Counted from the first letter of the stretch, positions 16,356-26,173 are shown. The stretch is DNA of 64,000 bases from JAOTZA01 sp965224065 (GCA_965224065.1 CBDCYF010000005.1:3224001-3288000), one strand, 5' to 3'. Numbers and translations are program-made. Notes: generated from the letters alone by a model not told the origin.

Positions 16356-19300
16356 TTAGGGAATCGGCACCGTTGCGACAGTCGCGCTGCTCCCGGCGTC
16401 CCGGAGGGTAACGGTTATCACTCCGGTCGCATTGTCGACCCACAGGACGGCAATTTCGTCGGCGATCGTGTCGTATGCGTCGGCAGCGACGGCCAGGCCG
16501 AGCGGCGATGAGTCGATCCCCACGCCCAACGCCATGAGCTGAGTGGCTGTTTGTGCGTCACGGACTCGCACCGCCGCGCGGGTACCGGTCAAACGGTAGA
16601 GCGCGGCTATCTCGTCCGCCGAAGCGTCGGCGAAATGGGGGACCATTCGCAACCCGGCCGGCTCCGCGCCGACCGCAAATGTTGCATCGCTAACCAAACC
16701 GGCGCTGTCGGCGTCGATCGTGCGCACGCGCACGCGATCGAGATTCTGATCCCATGCCAGAGTCGCCAGCTCGTCTGCAGCCGCGCCGCAACAGTTGGAA
16801 ACGGCTTCGAGAGCGGCCGGGCTCCGCGTCGACGGCAGATTGTGGAGCCGGAGGAACGCCCCGCTGCTCAGCTCCTTTATCTGGATCCGCCGCGCGCCGT
16901 TTGCGGTGTTGACCGCCAGGGTCGCCAACTCAGCACCGGGATCGCCGGAGAAGTTCGGGACCGTCGCCAGGTCGATGGGCCACAATGCGAGAGCGATCGG
17001 GATAGTCCCCATGTCGGAGGCGTCCGCCGCGTTGCGTTTGAACACAAAGGACTGGCCGGTGGCGTTGTTGCGCGCCGCAATCGCCAGGACCGTATTGCCA
17101 AAGCCATCATCGGCGACGACGGTCATTGCCAGCGCCTCGTGCCCCGCGGGGAGGGTCGGATTGGCGATTGCCTTGCCCGTCAGCCCGTCGCGCACGCGGA
17201 CAAAGGCATTGCCGCTAGTCTGGCTACGTGCCACCACGGCCAGTTCCTCGGTTCCGTTGCCGTTGAGATCGGGCGTCTTGTCGAACGCCACCAATGTGAA
17301 GTCCGGTGGCAGCACCTGCTCGTTCTGCAGAACCGCTCCGGACTCGACGTCCTTGACCAGCACCTGGATCGAGCCCGGCAGGGTCACGGCTACTTCGGGG
17401 AAACCGTTGCCGTTGAGATCGTCGAGCATCGCAAAGCCAAAGAACGGCAGGACCGTTGTCGAGACCATGGCGTCGTTGTTGCCGGCGTCGGGGTCGCTGA
17501 CCGCTGATGAGACCGTGGCGACGTTGGCCACCGGGTCCGGGGCGTCGGGGTCGATCCGCACTCGGATAAAGACCGCCGCGCTCTCGCCCGACGCCAGATC
17601 GCCCAGATCGCAGGTCACCACACCTCCCGCCTCCACACAGGCGGCTGCGGGATCCGCCACCACAAACGTCGACTCGGCCGGTACCACGTCAACCAACTCG
17701 ACATCGGTTGCGGTCGAGGGGCCGAGGTTGGTAACGACCAGGGGATAAATCTGGTGACCGCCGGCGGTCGCCGGCTCGGACACCCCTGCCTTGATCACCT
17801 CCAGGTCCGCCAGCGGATCGACCGTCAGCGTGTCGGTCGCCGCGCCACTGTTGCCCAGCGATGACGTGAGGTCGCCGGTGGTGTTGACAAACACGCCGTC
17901 GAGCGGTGCGGTGACATCGACACTCACGGTGCAGGTGGCTCCGGCGGCTACCGTGCCCCCTGTGTAGGTGATGCTCGTGGCGCCGGCCGCGGCCGTCAGA
18001 GTTCCACCCGTGCAGGTGGTGGTTGCGCTCGGGGGCGCGGCAACTTCGAGGCCCGCCGGCAAAGAATCAGTGAAGTCGAGGGCGGTGGCATCGAGACTCG
18101 AGCCCGTGTTGTCGACGGTGAACGTCAAGGTGGTGACCTCGAGCGCCAGGATGGGATTGGGCGAAAATTCCTTGGTGAACCGCGGCACCAGCGGCGTAGT
18201 GTGGGTCGCGCTGTCGTTGCTGGTTTCGGGGTCGGTCTCGTTGCCGGACACGGTGGCGGTGTTGGTGATCTCGGAGGTCTGCCCTGCGTCCACCAGCGCG
18301 ACAAATGTCAGGACCACGCTGTCGCCGGCGGCGACGGCTCCAAAGGGACAGGTCACGGTGCCGGCGGCCTCGGTGCACCCGGAAGCCGAGGACACAAAGC
18401 TCAGTCCTGCCGGCAAGACGTCGCTGACCGTGCCGCCGCTGGAATCGGAGGGGCCGTTGTTGGTCACCGTCAATGTGTACGTGAGGTTGTCGCCCGGCGT
18501 GACGGCAACGACGCCGTCGTTCTTGTCGAGCGAGAGATCCGCTTCGGGCACGAGCACGGTGTCGGCGTCGGTCGAGCTGTTGTTGCCGCCGTTCGGGTCG
18601 GTCACCGAGGCGATGACAGTGGCGGTGTTCGAGAGGGTGCCGGTGGCGCTGGAGTCAATGTCGCAGGTCACGGTGTAGGTGACCGAGCTTCCGGCCGGCA
18701 TGGACAGGGTCTCGGCCAGATTGCCCGATCCGGCCGCGGTGTTCCCCGTAGCTCCGCCGGCCGCCACGCTGGTGTAGGTGCAGGTCAGGCTCGCCGGGAA
18801 GGTGTCCGTGAGGCTCGCCGAGGGATCATCGCTCGGACCGGCGTTGGCGGCCACGATGGTGTAGACCAGGGTGGTTTGGCCCGGCACGGCCGAGGTAACA
18901 CCGTCGGTCTTGGTCACCGAGAGGTCGGCTTCGGGCACGAGCACGGTGTCGGCGTCGGTGGCGCTGTTGTTGCCGCCGTCCGGATCGGTCACCGAGGCGG
19001 TCACTGTGACGGTATTGGAAAGCGTGCCCGTGGCGCTCGAGTCGATGTCACAGGTAACCGTGTAGGTGACCGAGCTTCCGGCCGGCATGGACAGGGTCTC
19101 GGCCAAATCGCCCGCGCCCATCGCGGTGTTGCCGCTAGCGCCACCGGCCGCCGCGCTGGTATAGGTACAGGCCAGGACCGCCGGGAAGGTGTCGGTGAGC
19201 GAAACGGACGGATCGTCACTCGGGCCCGCATTCGAGACCTCGATGGTGTAGGTCACCGATTCACCCGGCACCGCCGAGGTGACCCCATCGTCCTTGGTCA

Positions 19301-22300
19301 CGGACAGATCGGCTTCAGGCACGAGCACGGTGTCGGCGTCGGTGGCGCTGTCGTTGCCGCCGTCCGGGTCGGTCACCGAGCCCGAGGCCGTTGCGGTGTT
19401 GGACAGTGTGCCGGTGGCGTCGGAGTCGATGTCGCAGGTGACCGTGTAAGTAACCGAGCTTCCGGCCGGCATGGACAGGGTCTCGGCCAGATCTCCCGAG
19501 CCGGCCGCGGTGTTCCCCGTAGCCCCACCGGCCGCCCCGCTGGTGTAGGTGCAGGTCAGGACCGCCGGAAAGGTGTCGGTGAGCGAGACCGACGGATCGT
19601 CGCTCGGACCGGTGTTCGAGACCTCGATGGTGTAGGTCACCGATTCACCCGGCACTGCCGAGGTCACCCCGTCGTCCTTGGTCACGGACAGATCGGCTTC
19701 GGGCACGAGCACGGTGTCGCTGTCAGTCGCGCTGTTGTTGCTGCTGTCCGGGTCGGTCACCGAGCCCGAGGCCGTGGCTGTGTTGGACAGTGTGCCGGTG
19801 GCGTCGGAGTCGATGTCGCAGGTCACCGTGTAAGTAACCGAGCTTCCGGCCGGCATGGACAGGGTCTCGGCCAAGTCGCCCGATCCGGCCGCCGTGTTGC
19901 CGGTGGCTCCACCCGCTGCCACGCTGGTGTAGCTGCAGGTCAGCGGCGGAGCCGGGAAGGTGTCGGTGAGCGAGACCGAAGGATCGTCGCTCGGGCCGGT
20001 GTTCGAGACCACGATGGTGTAGGTCACCGAGTCTCCCGGCGCCGCCGAGGTCACCCCGTCGTCCTTGGTGACCGCGATGTCGGCTTCGGGTACGAGCACC
20101 GTGTCGGAGTCGGTGGCGCTGTTGTTGCCGGGCACGGTGTCGGTGACCGAAGACGTGACCGTCGCGGTGTTGGAAAGCGTTCCGGTGGCGTCGGAGTCGA
20201 TGGCGCAGATGGCGGTGTAGGTAACCGAGCTTCCTGCCGGCATGGACAGGGTCTCGGCCAGATCGCCCGAGCCGGCGGCTGTGTTGCCGGTGGCTCCACC
20301 CGCCGCCACACTGGTGTAGGTACAGGTCAGCGGCGGCGTGGGAAACGCGTCGCTCAAGGTCACTGAAGGATCGGCGCTGGGGCCGGCGTTCGAGACCACG
20401 ATAGTGTAGGTCACCGATCCGCCCGGCGTCGCCGAGGTCACACCGTCGGTCTTGGTCACCGAGAGGTCCGCGGCCGGGCTGACGGTCAGGGTGTCGCTCG
20501 CCGTTCCGCTGTTGCCCGAAGACGAGGTCAGATCGCCCGTCGTGTTGACGTGCATCCCCGCCGTCGTGCTGGTGACGTCGACGTCGATGGTGCAGGCGGC
20601 ACCCGCGGCCACCGCGCCACCGGTGAGCGCGATGGAGGTCGCGCCCGCCGTCGCGGTGAGGGTCCCGCCACAGGTGTTGTTGGTCACCGAGGGAGTCGCC
20701 ACCGCAACCCCGGCCGGCAGGTTGTCGGTGAAATCGAGGCCGGCGGCCGCCAGTGTGCTGGCCGAGTTGTCGATCGTGAACGTAAGAGTCGAGACCCCTC
20801 CGGCCAGGATGGTGTCGGGGGCGAACACCTTGGCGAAGTTCGGCGCCGGCTCGATGGTCAGATCGGCGGTGGCCGGGTCGGAGACCTTGAGGCCGCCCTG
20901 TTGCAGATCGCTGGTGGTGTTGGGGAACGTGCCGGCGGTCGCCGTGACCGGCACCAGCACATCGACATCGAACGAGCACATGCCGCCGGACGGCGGCAGC
21001 TCGCCGCCGGAGAACACCAGGAATGAGATACCGGTAATCGAAGAGCCGGCGCCGCAGGGAACCGCCGGCAGGCTGGTGGCGATCAGCCCGGGGATCACCG
21101 CGTCCAGATCGTCGGTAAAGCCGATTCCGGTGGCGGTGTTCGGGCCGGGGTTGGTGATAGTGAACGTGAGGGTGGCCGACCCGGTGGCGGTGGTGGGTCC
21201 GTCGAAAGACTTGCTGAACGTCAGGAGCTGGAGGACCTCGAGGTCGTCGCTGGCGGCGTCTCCGTTGACCGCGAGGCCACCGATGGTGCCGGTGACGCTG
21301 CTGGTGGTGTTGGTATAGACGCCCGCTGCCGCAGCGCCGGGAACGGTCAGGGAGACCCGCAGGGTGCACGAACTACCCGCGGCGAGGGAGACGCCGGAGA
21401 CGGTGATCATGTCAGTACCGGTCCCTGAGACTGTGCCGAGACAGTCGTCGAACAAAACGCTATCGAAGGTCAGCCCGGTGAGCGCCGCGCCCAAGTCGTC
21501 CGAGAACCCGACGCCCGAGGCGGCCTGCGAAGCGTCGAGGTTGGTGAGGACGAACTCGAGAGTGACGGTGTCCCCTGGCGCCACCGGGTCGTCGAGAAAC
21601 TCCTTGGTGACCTGGAGCAGGTTGGAGGAAACGGTCAACGTGTCGTCGGCCGGGTCGATCACGACCGTCCCACCGCTCTGCGTGGCAGTGAGAGAGCTGG
21701 TGAGGTTGAGATAGTCGCCATCGGCGGCCCCGGCGGGCACCAGCACCGAGATCTCAATCGTGCAGGTGAAACCGGCCGTCAAACTGCCGCCCGAATAGGA
21801 AAAGGTGCTACCGATCAACCCGGGAGTTCCACCGCAGGTGTCGGTCGTCGGAGGAAGGCTGGTGGAGAGGTCCGGGGTCCCCGGCAGGACGGCGGCGAGA
21901 TTGTCGGTAAACAACGTGAGCGTGGCGTTGTCGGTCGGGTGGATGTTCTCGATGGTGAAGCGCAGGGTGATGGTGTCGCCGGGAATCACCGGGTCGCCAA
22001 GAAACTCCTTGGTGAAGACCAGCCCGGCGATCTCGAGATCGTCACTGGCTGCGGCCGAAGTCGCGGCCAGCCCGCCGACCGTCGCCGCCACGCCGCTGGT
22101 GGTGTTGGTGTGGCTCCCGGGGGCGGCGCCGGCCGGCACGTCGAGGGTGACGCTAAAGGTGCAGCTCTCCCCCGGCATCAGAGTCCCGCCCATCAGGGTC
22201 AGCAGCGTGTCCCCCGCGGAGCCGGTCAGGGACGAGCCGGCGCCACAGGGGGGATCGGGAGACGGTGGCAAGTTGGCCGTCAGACCGGCGAGAAATGTCA

Positions 22301-24194
22301 GGTCGTCGGTGAACGAGATCCCAGTCGCGTCGGCGGTCGCGTTGCCGGAGTAGTTGAGTGTGAACTCCAGGGTGACCGTGTCCCCCGGCGCCACCGGGTC
22401 GTCGGTGAAACTCTTGGTCAGAGTGGGCGCGGCGATCACTGTGAGCGTGTCGCTCGCCGGCTCGCCGGTGCGGGTCGCGCCGTCGACGGTGGCGGTGATC
22501 TCCTCGGTGGTGTTGAGATACAGACCGGGCGGGAAGTCGGTGGGGATCGTTATGGTGACGTCGAACGCGCACGAGTCGCCCGGCATTCCCACCGCGGCCA
22601 GCGAGCCGCCCGTCAGCGACAGCCCCTGCCGTCCGGTGCCGAGGCTGATGAGCGCGAGCGACGAGCCCGCGCCGCAGGGAGGATTGGGGACCGGCGGCAG
22701 GGTCACCGGCACTGGGAAGGGCAGAAAGCCCGTGCCCGGGCCGTTATCGGTCAGCTCGTCGATAAACGCGATGTCGGTAGCGCCCGAAGTGGTGCTGGTG
22801 TTGGTGATCGTAAACCGCAGGATGACGTCGTCGCCGGGGCCGACCACCGGGTCGGGCGCCAGGGTGCCGTCCTCCAGGAACTCCTTGGTCAGAAGCGGCA
22901 CCGGCTCGACAAACAGGTCGTCCGCTGCCATGTTCCCCACCACCGGGGAGCCGTCGACGGTGCCGGTGACGGCGCCGGTGGTGTTGGTGTAGGCCCCGGG
23001 GGTCGCTCCGGCCGGTACCGACAGGCTGACGCGGAGGGTACACGAGGCCTCGGGAGCCAGGGTCGCGCCGGTCAGTCCGATGGTGGTTCCGCCGACGCCC
23101 GAGACCATCCCGCCGCAGTCGCTCGACAGCAGGCTCGAGAAGGTCAGGCCGGCGAGGGCCGGAACCAGCGTCGTCAAGTCATCGGTGAGGGCGACGCCGG
23201 TCGCCGGGAAGTTGCGGTCGAAGTTGGTGATCGTGAATTCGAGAGTGACCGTTCCGCCCGGTGGCACCGGATCGTCGGTGAAGGCCTTGGTCAAGGCCAG
23301 CGGGGTGACGGTGACCTCCAAGGTGTCGCTGGACTTGCCGCTGGACACGGTCGTGAGTCCGCTGAACGACGTCAGCTCCCCGGTTACGTTGTCGAGCATC
23401 CCGACACCGGTCGAGACCACATCGACGGTCACCGTGCAGGTCGCCCCCGCCGCGACCGAGGCGTCGCCAGAAAAGACGGGGCCGTAGGACACAGAACTCG
23501 AGCCGGCGCCTGCGGTGAGAACGCCCCCGGTGCAAGTGGTCGCGGCATTGGCCGGATTGGCGACGACCATCCCGATCGGCAGATTGTCGGTGAACGTCAA
23601 GTTGAAGGCCGTCGAGCCATTGGCCGTGTTGTCGATCGTAAAGGTCACGGTGCTCTTGCTGCCGAGGGAGACCGAGCTCGGGGAGAAGCTCTTGCTAAAC
23701 CCCGGCCTGTCTATGGCTACCGTGAGGTCGACGGCGAGGCTCATGCTGCTGCCGGCGCTCGAGCTGAGCGTGACCGCCGGGTTGGTGTGCATTCCGGGAG
23801 TGCTGGCGGTGACGTCGACGGTGACGGTGCAGGACTGCGAACCGCCGATCTGAGCGCCGCTCAGGCTGATCGTGGATCCGCCGTCGGGGGCGCTCAAGCT
23901 TCCGCCGGCGCCGAGGTCGCAGTCGGTCGAAGCGTTGGCGGGATCGGCGATGGTGACCGCCGCCGGCAGGGTGTCGCTGAACGCGAGACCGGTTACCGGC
24001 GACCCGCTGTTGTTGGTGATGGTAAAGGTAATCGTCGAAACACTACCCGGACCGATGGTCGACGGGGTGAAGACCTTGGTGAAGGTCGGCTGGGCGCCGG
24101 CTGCGGTGGCAAACAATCCACCGACGCCGACCAATCCGGCGAGCACGGCGACACGCAAGAGTCTGCTCGATTTGCGAATCAGGAAATATTTCAA
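16356..24194 (-). CDS. Giant exported DUF11-repeat surface protein with C-terminal propeller-like region
   Basis: A 2,612-residue precursor from the TTG at 24194, preceded by a G-rich GGCAGGGGGCG; an in-frame ATG at 24356 would add 54 unlikely residues before the signal peptide. Residues 1-34 are a signal peptide ending AAGAQP. Residues ~35-1240 hold about ten Ig-like DUF11-related repeats, many starting KEFLDDPVAPGDTVTLEF. Residues ~1241-1886 hold five nearly identical ~128-residue DUF11 repeats. Further diverged copies follow. Residues ~2250-2612 contain LDDLNGNGFPEVAV-type segments resembling FG-GAP repeats. No sortase signal or transmembrane anchor is seen at the C-terminus. A long adhesive or structural surface protein is likely. 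It is paralogous to the protein at 26412-30857. Confidence 0.85.
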   Translation of the reverse strand: MKYFLIRKSSRLLRVAVLAGLVGVGGLFATAAGAQPTFTKVFTPSTIGPGSVSTITFTITNNSGSPVTGLAFSDTLPAAVTIADPANASTDCDLGAGGSLSAPDGGSTISLSGAQIGGSQSCTVTVDVTASTPGMHTNPAVTLSSSAGSSMSLAVDLTVAIDRPGFSKSFSPSSVSLGSKSTVTFTIDNTANGSTAFNLTFTDNLPIGMVVANPANAATTCTGGVLTAGAGSSSVSYGPVFSGDASVAAGATCTVTVDVVSTGVGMLDNVTGELTSFSGLTTVSSGKSSDTLEVTVTPLALTKAFTDDPVPPGGTVTLEFTITNFDRNFPATGVALTDDLTTLVPALAGLTFSSLLSSDCGGMVSGVGGTTIGLTGATLAPEASCTLRVSLSVPAGATPGAYTNTTGAVTGTVDGSPVVGNMAADDLFVEPVPLLTKEFLEDGTLAPDPVVGPGDDVILRFTITNTSTTSGATDIAFIDELTDNGPGTGFLPFPVPVTLPPVPNPPCGAGSSLALISLGTGRQGLSLTGGSLAAVGMPGDSCAFDVTITIPTDFPPGLYLNTTEEITATVDGATRTGEPASDTLTVIAAPTLTKSFTDDPVAPGDTVTLEFTLNYSGNATADATGISFTDDLTFLAGLTANLPPSPDPPCGAGSSLTGSAGDTLLTLMGGTLMPGESCTFSVTLDVPAGAAPGSHTNTTSGVAATVGGLAATSAAASDDLEIAGLVFTKEFLGDPVIPGDTITLRFTIENIHPTDNATLTLFTDNLAAVLPGTPDLSTSLPPTTDTCGGTPGLIGSTFSYSGGSLTAGFTCTIEISVLVPAGAADGDYLNLTSSLTATQSGGTVVIDPADDTLTVSSNLLQVTKEFLDDPVAPGDTVTLEFVLTNLDASQAASGVGFSDDLGAALTGLTFDSVLFDDCLGTVSGTGTDMITVSGVSLAAGSSCTLRVSLTVPGAAAAGVYTNTTSSVTGTIGGLAVNGDAASDDLEVLQLLTFSKSFDGPTTATGSATLTFTITNPGPNTATGIGFTDDLDAVIPGLIATSLPAVPCGAGSSITGISFLVFSGGELPPSGGMCSFDVDVLVPVTATAGTFPNTTSDLQQGGLKVSDPATADLTIEPAPNFAKVFAPDTILAGGVSTLTFTIDNSASTLAAAGLDFTDNLPAGVAVATPSVTNNTCGGTLTATAGATSIALTGGAVAAGAACTIDVDVTSTTAGMHVNTTGDLTSSSGNSGTASDTLTVSPAADLSVTKTDGVTSATPGGSVTYTIVVSNAGPSADPSVTLSDAFPTPPLTCTYTSVAAGGATGNTAAGSGDLAETLSMPAGSSVTYTAICAIDSDATGTLSNTATVTSSVTDTVPGNNSATDSDTVLVPEADIAVTKDDGVTSAAPGDSVTYTIVVSNTGPSDDPSVSLTDTFPAPPLTCSYTSVAAGGATGNTAAGSGDLAETLSMPAGSSVTYTVTCDIDSDATGTLSNTATASGSVTDPDSSNNSATDSDTVLVPEADLSVTKDDGVTSAVPGESVTYTIEVSNTGPSDDPSVSLTDTFPAVLTCTYTSGAAGGATGNTAAGSGDLAETLSMPAGSSVTYTVTCDIDSDATGTLSNTATASGSVTDPDGGNDSATDADTVLVPEADLSVTKDDGVTSAVPGESVTYTIEVSNAGPSDDPSVSLTDTFPAVLACTYTSAAAGGASGNTAMGAGDLAETLSMPAGSSVTYTVTCDIDSSATGTLSNTVTVTASVTDPDGGNNSATDADTVLVPEADLSVTKTDGVTSAVPGQTTLVYTIVAANAGPSDDPSASLTDTFPASLTCTYTSVAAGGATGNTAAGSGNLAETLSMPAGSSVTYTVTCDIDSSATGTLSNTATVIASVTDPNGGNNSSTDADTVLVPEADLSLDKNDGVVAVTPGDNLTYTLTVTNNGPSDSSGGTVSDVLPAGLSFVSSASGCTEAAGTVTCPFGAVAAGDSVVLTFVALVDAGQTSEITNTATVSGNETDPETSNDSATHTTPLVPRFTKEFSPNPILALEVTTLTFTVDNTGSSLDATALDFTDSLPAGLEVAAPPSATTTCTGGTLTAAAGATSITYTGGTVAAGATCTVSVDVTAPLDGVFVNTTGDLTSSLGNSGAATDTLTVDPLADLEVIKAGVSEPATAGGHQIYPLVVTNLGPSTATDVELVDVVPAESTFVVADPAAACVEAGGVVTCDLGDLASGESAAVFIRVRIDPDAPDPVANVATVSSAVSDPDAGNNDAMVSTTVLPFFGFAMLDDLNGNGFPEVAVTLPGSIQVLVKDVESGAVLQNEQVLPPDFTLVAFDKTPDLNGNGTEELAVVARSQTSGNAFVRVRDGLTGKAIANPTLPAGHEALAMTVVADDGFGNTVLAIAARNNATGQSFVFKRNAADASDMGTIPIALALWPIDLATVPNFSGDPGAELATLAVNTANGARRIQIKELSSGAFLRLHNLPSTRSPAALEAVSNCCGAAADELATLAWDQNLDRVRVRTIDADSAGLVSDATFAVGAEPAGLRMVPHFADASADEIAALYRLTGTRAAVRVRDAQTATQLMALGVGIDSSPLGLAVAADAYDTIADEIAVLWVDNATGVITVTLRDAGSSATVATVPIP
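18537..20470 (-). repeat. Five tandem ~385-bp DNA repeats encoding near-identical DUF11 domains
   Basis: The boundary segment encoding DTVLVPEAD recurs near 18541, 18928, 19312, 19697 and 20084, giving a period of 384-387 bp (128-129 residues). Within each unit the segment encoding AETLSMPAGSSVTYT is unchanged in protein and nearly unchanged in DNA. Conservation at synonymous positions points to recent duplication or ongoing recombination. The rest of the gene has the same fold but is much more diverged. Confidence 0.9.
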
Positions 24195-24416
24195 AGGCGC
24201 CCCCTGCCTGGACTGAGTCTCTCCGGGCCGTTTGGCAAGCCCTGGCCTCGACCCGAGGGACTGCCTGACTCGGATGTGTTTGCAAAACGTTGGCTCGACC
24301 GGACCTATTCTAGCAAGAATTTGGTTAATACTCCGGGGCGGGATGTTGTTTTGCAAGAGAGACCCGAAGAACGGCTGCTGATAGCCTCCGGAGCGCCCGA
24401 GTTCCTTAGGATCGCC
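24195..24416. promoter_or_regulatory. Divergent promoter region between giant protein and TPR genes
   Basis: This 222-bp gap separates two outward-facing genes. A 9-bp inverted repeat, TTGCAAAAC at 24280-24288 and its complement at 24348-24356, is spaced 59 bp apart and could be an operator. Between the two halves, TGCTAGAAT (minus strand, 24307-24315) resembles an extended -10 element directed at the giant gene, without a good -35. For the TPR gene I see an AT-rich stretch at 24318-24332 but no clear -35/-10 pair. These are motif resemblances only. Confidence 0.4.
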
Positions 24417-26021
24417 ATGATTTCAACCGCGCACACCAGATTTTGGACGGTCCTCCTCGCCTCAGTGGCCCTCGTCTGTGGGGCTCCCTGCGCGCTGTTT
24501 GGCCAGGACGTCGCCGAGCTGCCCTTGGTCGACTTGGACGCCCTCGAGCCTTCGGTAGCTGAGCAGCTCGGGTCTCTGAGATCGCACACCCAGTCGGTGT
24601 TGGCCGGGGAAGTCACCGCCGGGAAGAAGGGCGAAGCGGTGGGCGAGCTCGGTCGCCACTTTCACGCCTATGAGCTGGTGGAGCCGGCCGAAGCCTGCTA
24701 CCGGGCCGCGGCGTCGCTCGCGCCGCGCGATTTCCGCTGGCGCTACCATCTGGGCTATCTGTTACAAAACGCCGGGCGTCTGGAGGAAGCGGCTTCCGAG
24801 TACGAGCGGGCGTTGGGGCTTCACGCCAACGTGCCCCCGGCACTGGTGCGGCTGGGCCAGGTGTACTTGGCGCTCGGCCAGATCGAGGCCGCCGAAGATG
24901 TGCTCGGGAGGGCTCTCCAGCTCGATCCGGCCTCGACAAGCGCCTACGCGGTTCTGGGCGAAGTCTATCTGGCGCAACAGCGCCACTCCGAGGCCGTGGC
25001 AGGGCTCGAGAGGGCTCTCGACTACACCCCGGAGGCGACCCGGCTCTATTACCCGCTGGCGCTGGCCTATCGCGGGCTGGGAGAGGAAGACCGGGCGCGC
25101 GAGCTGATGGCCCAACGTGGTGACGTGGGCGTTCGCCCTGCCGATCCGCTGATCGATGGCCTGGCGGGTCTGGTGACCGGGGAGCGGGTGCACATCCTGC
25201 GCGGGCGGGCGGCCTTTGGGGTCGGTCGCTTTGCCGAGGCATCGGAGGAGTTCGCCGCCGCGGTCGCCGCCAACCCCCGGAGCATCCCGGCGAGAGTCAA
25301 CCTGGGGTCGGCGCTCGGTCAGCTCGGAAAAGCCGAGGAGGCGATAGAGCACTACCGCGCGGCGATCGAGCTCGGTCCCGGCAACGTCTCGGCGCGGTTC
25401 AACCTGGGAGTTCTGTTGGCCGACGAAGGGCGGTATGAAGAAGCCGTCACCGAATTGCGTGGCGCCGTCCAGTACGGACCCAAGGACGCCCAGGCCCACT
25501 ACCAGCTCGCCCGCGCGCTTCGCCGGCTGGGGCGGCTCGAGGACGCTCTGACCCATTTCGTTCTGTCGAGCGAGCTCGGCCCCCCGGGGGAGCTGGCGCG
25601 GCTCGGCCAAGGCGCTACGCTCGTCGACCTGGGTCGGTACGCGGAGGCTCGCGGCATTCTCGAGGGGGCGCTGGAGGTCATCCCGACGAGCGCTCGGCTC
25701 ACTTTTGCGCTCGCCCACCTGCTGGCAGCTTGCCCCGACCCGGCTCAGCGCGACGGCAACCGAGCGCTCGTGCTCGCCGACAAGATGTACACCGCGCGCG
25801 GCAGTGTCGCCGACGCCCTGCTGGTGGCGGCGGCCCTGGCCGAGATCGGGCGCTGCCCGGACGCCGCCGAGTGGCAGAGCCAGGCCCTGGCCACGCTCGA
25901 GACGACGGCCCCTCCGCAGCCGGCGGCGGCCATCGCCGGCGTCCGCGAGCGACTCGATCACTACCAAAGCGGTCCTCCCTGCCGCCCCCCGGCGGCCACC
26001 GAGCCCCCCGCGACCCATTAG
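24417..26021 (+). CDS. Exported TPR-repeat protein
   Basis: A 534-residue precursor with an N-terminal signal peptide (residues 1-30, WTVLLASVALVCGAPCALFGQ); the cysteine does not sit in a convincing lipobox. Two blocks of tetratricopeptide repeats follow, roughly residues 80-235 and 265-430, with units such as AEAALGR-type helices and GKAEEAIEHYRAAIELGPGN. The C-terminal part includes LLAACPDPAQRDGNRAL, a segment typical of TPR proteins encoded beside ASPIC/UnbV genes. The ATG at 24417 has TTAGGA upstream; the open frame extends far upstream but only antisense to the giant gene. It is probably a periplasmic scaffold. No enzymatic domain is seen. Confidence 0.88.
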   Translation: MISTAHTRFWTVLLASVALVCGAPCALFGQDVAELPLVDLDALEPSVAEQLGSLRSHTQSVLAGEVTAGKKGEAVGELGRHFHAYELVEPAEACYRAAASLAPRDFRWRYHLGYLLQNAGRLEEAASEYERALGLHANVPPALVRLGQVYLALGQIEAAEDVLGRALQLDPASTSAYAVLGEVYLAQQRHSEAVAGLERALDYTPEATRLYYPLALAYRGLGEEDRARELMAQRGDVGVRPADPLIDGLAGLVTGERVHILRGRAAFGVGRFAEASEEFAAAVAANPRSIPARVNLGSALGQLGKAEEAIEHYRAAIELGPGNVSARFNLGVLLADEGRYEEAVTELRGAVQYGPKDAQAHYQLARALRRLGRLEDALTHFVLSSELGPPGELARLGQGATLVDLGRYAEARGILEGALEVIPTSARLTFALAHLLAACPDPAQRDGNRALVLADKMYTARGSVADALLVAAALAEIGRCPDAAEWQSQALATLETTAPPQPAAAIAGVRERLDHYQSGPPCRPPAATEPPATH

Positions 26022-26173
26022 CTCGAGATTTCGCGCCGAAGACGGAACGTCTTCTTACGAGGAAGCCGCCAGAAGCCTCGGCCCGGGGCATTGTTAAGGT
26101 GCGGCAAGTTCCGATTCTCAAGATAAAAACCGGCTGTTGACTGATTTTTTGCGGACTTTTTCCCGAAAATGAC

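Noticed and set aside
18201..20366. A 721-codon open frame antisense to the giant gene at 16356
   Set aside because: It follows the tandem repeat units and has the repetitive GRG/GHR composition of an antisense shadow. The sense strand has clear DUF11 domains.
18537..20470. CRISPR-like repetition
   Set aside because: The repeat unit is ~385 bp, fully coding and without short spacers. It is a protein-domain repeat.
21939..24416. A long in-frame upstream extension of the TPR gene
   Set aside because: It lies entirely antisense to the giant gene and has shadow-like composition. The ATG at 24417 has a ribosome-binding site and is followed by a signal peptide.
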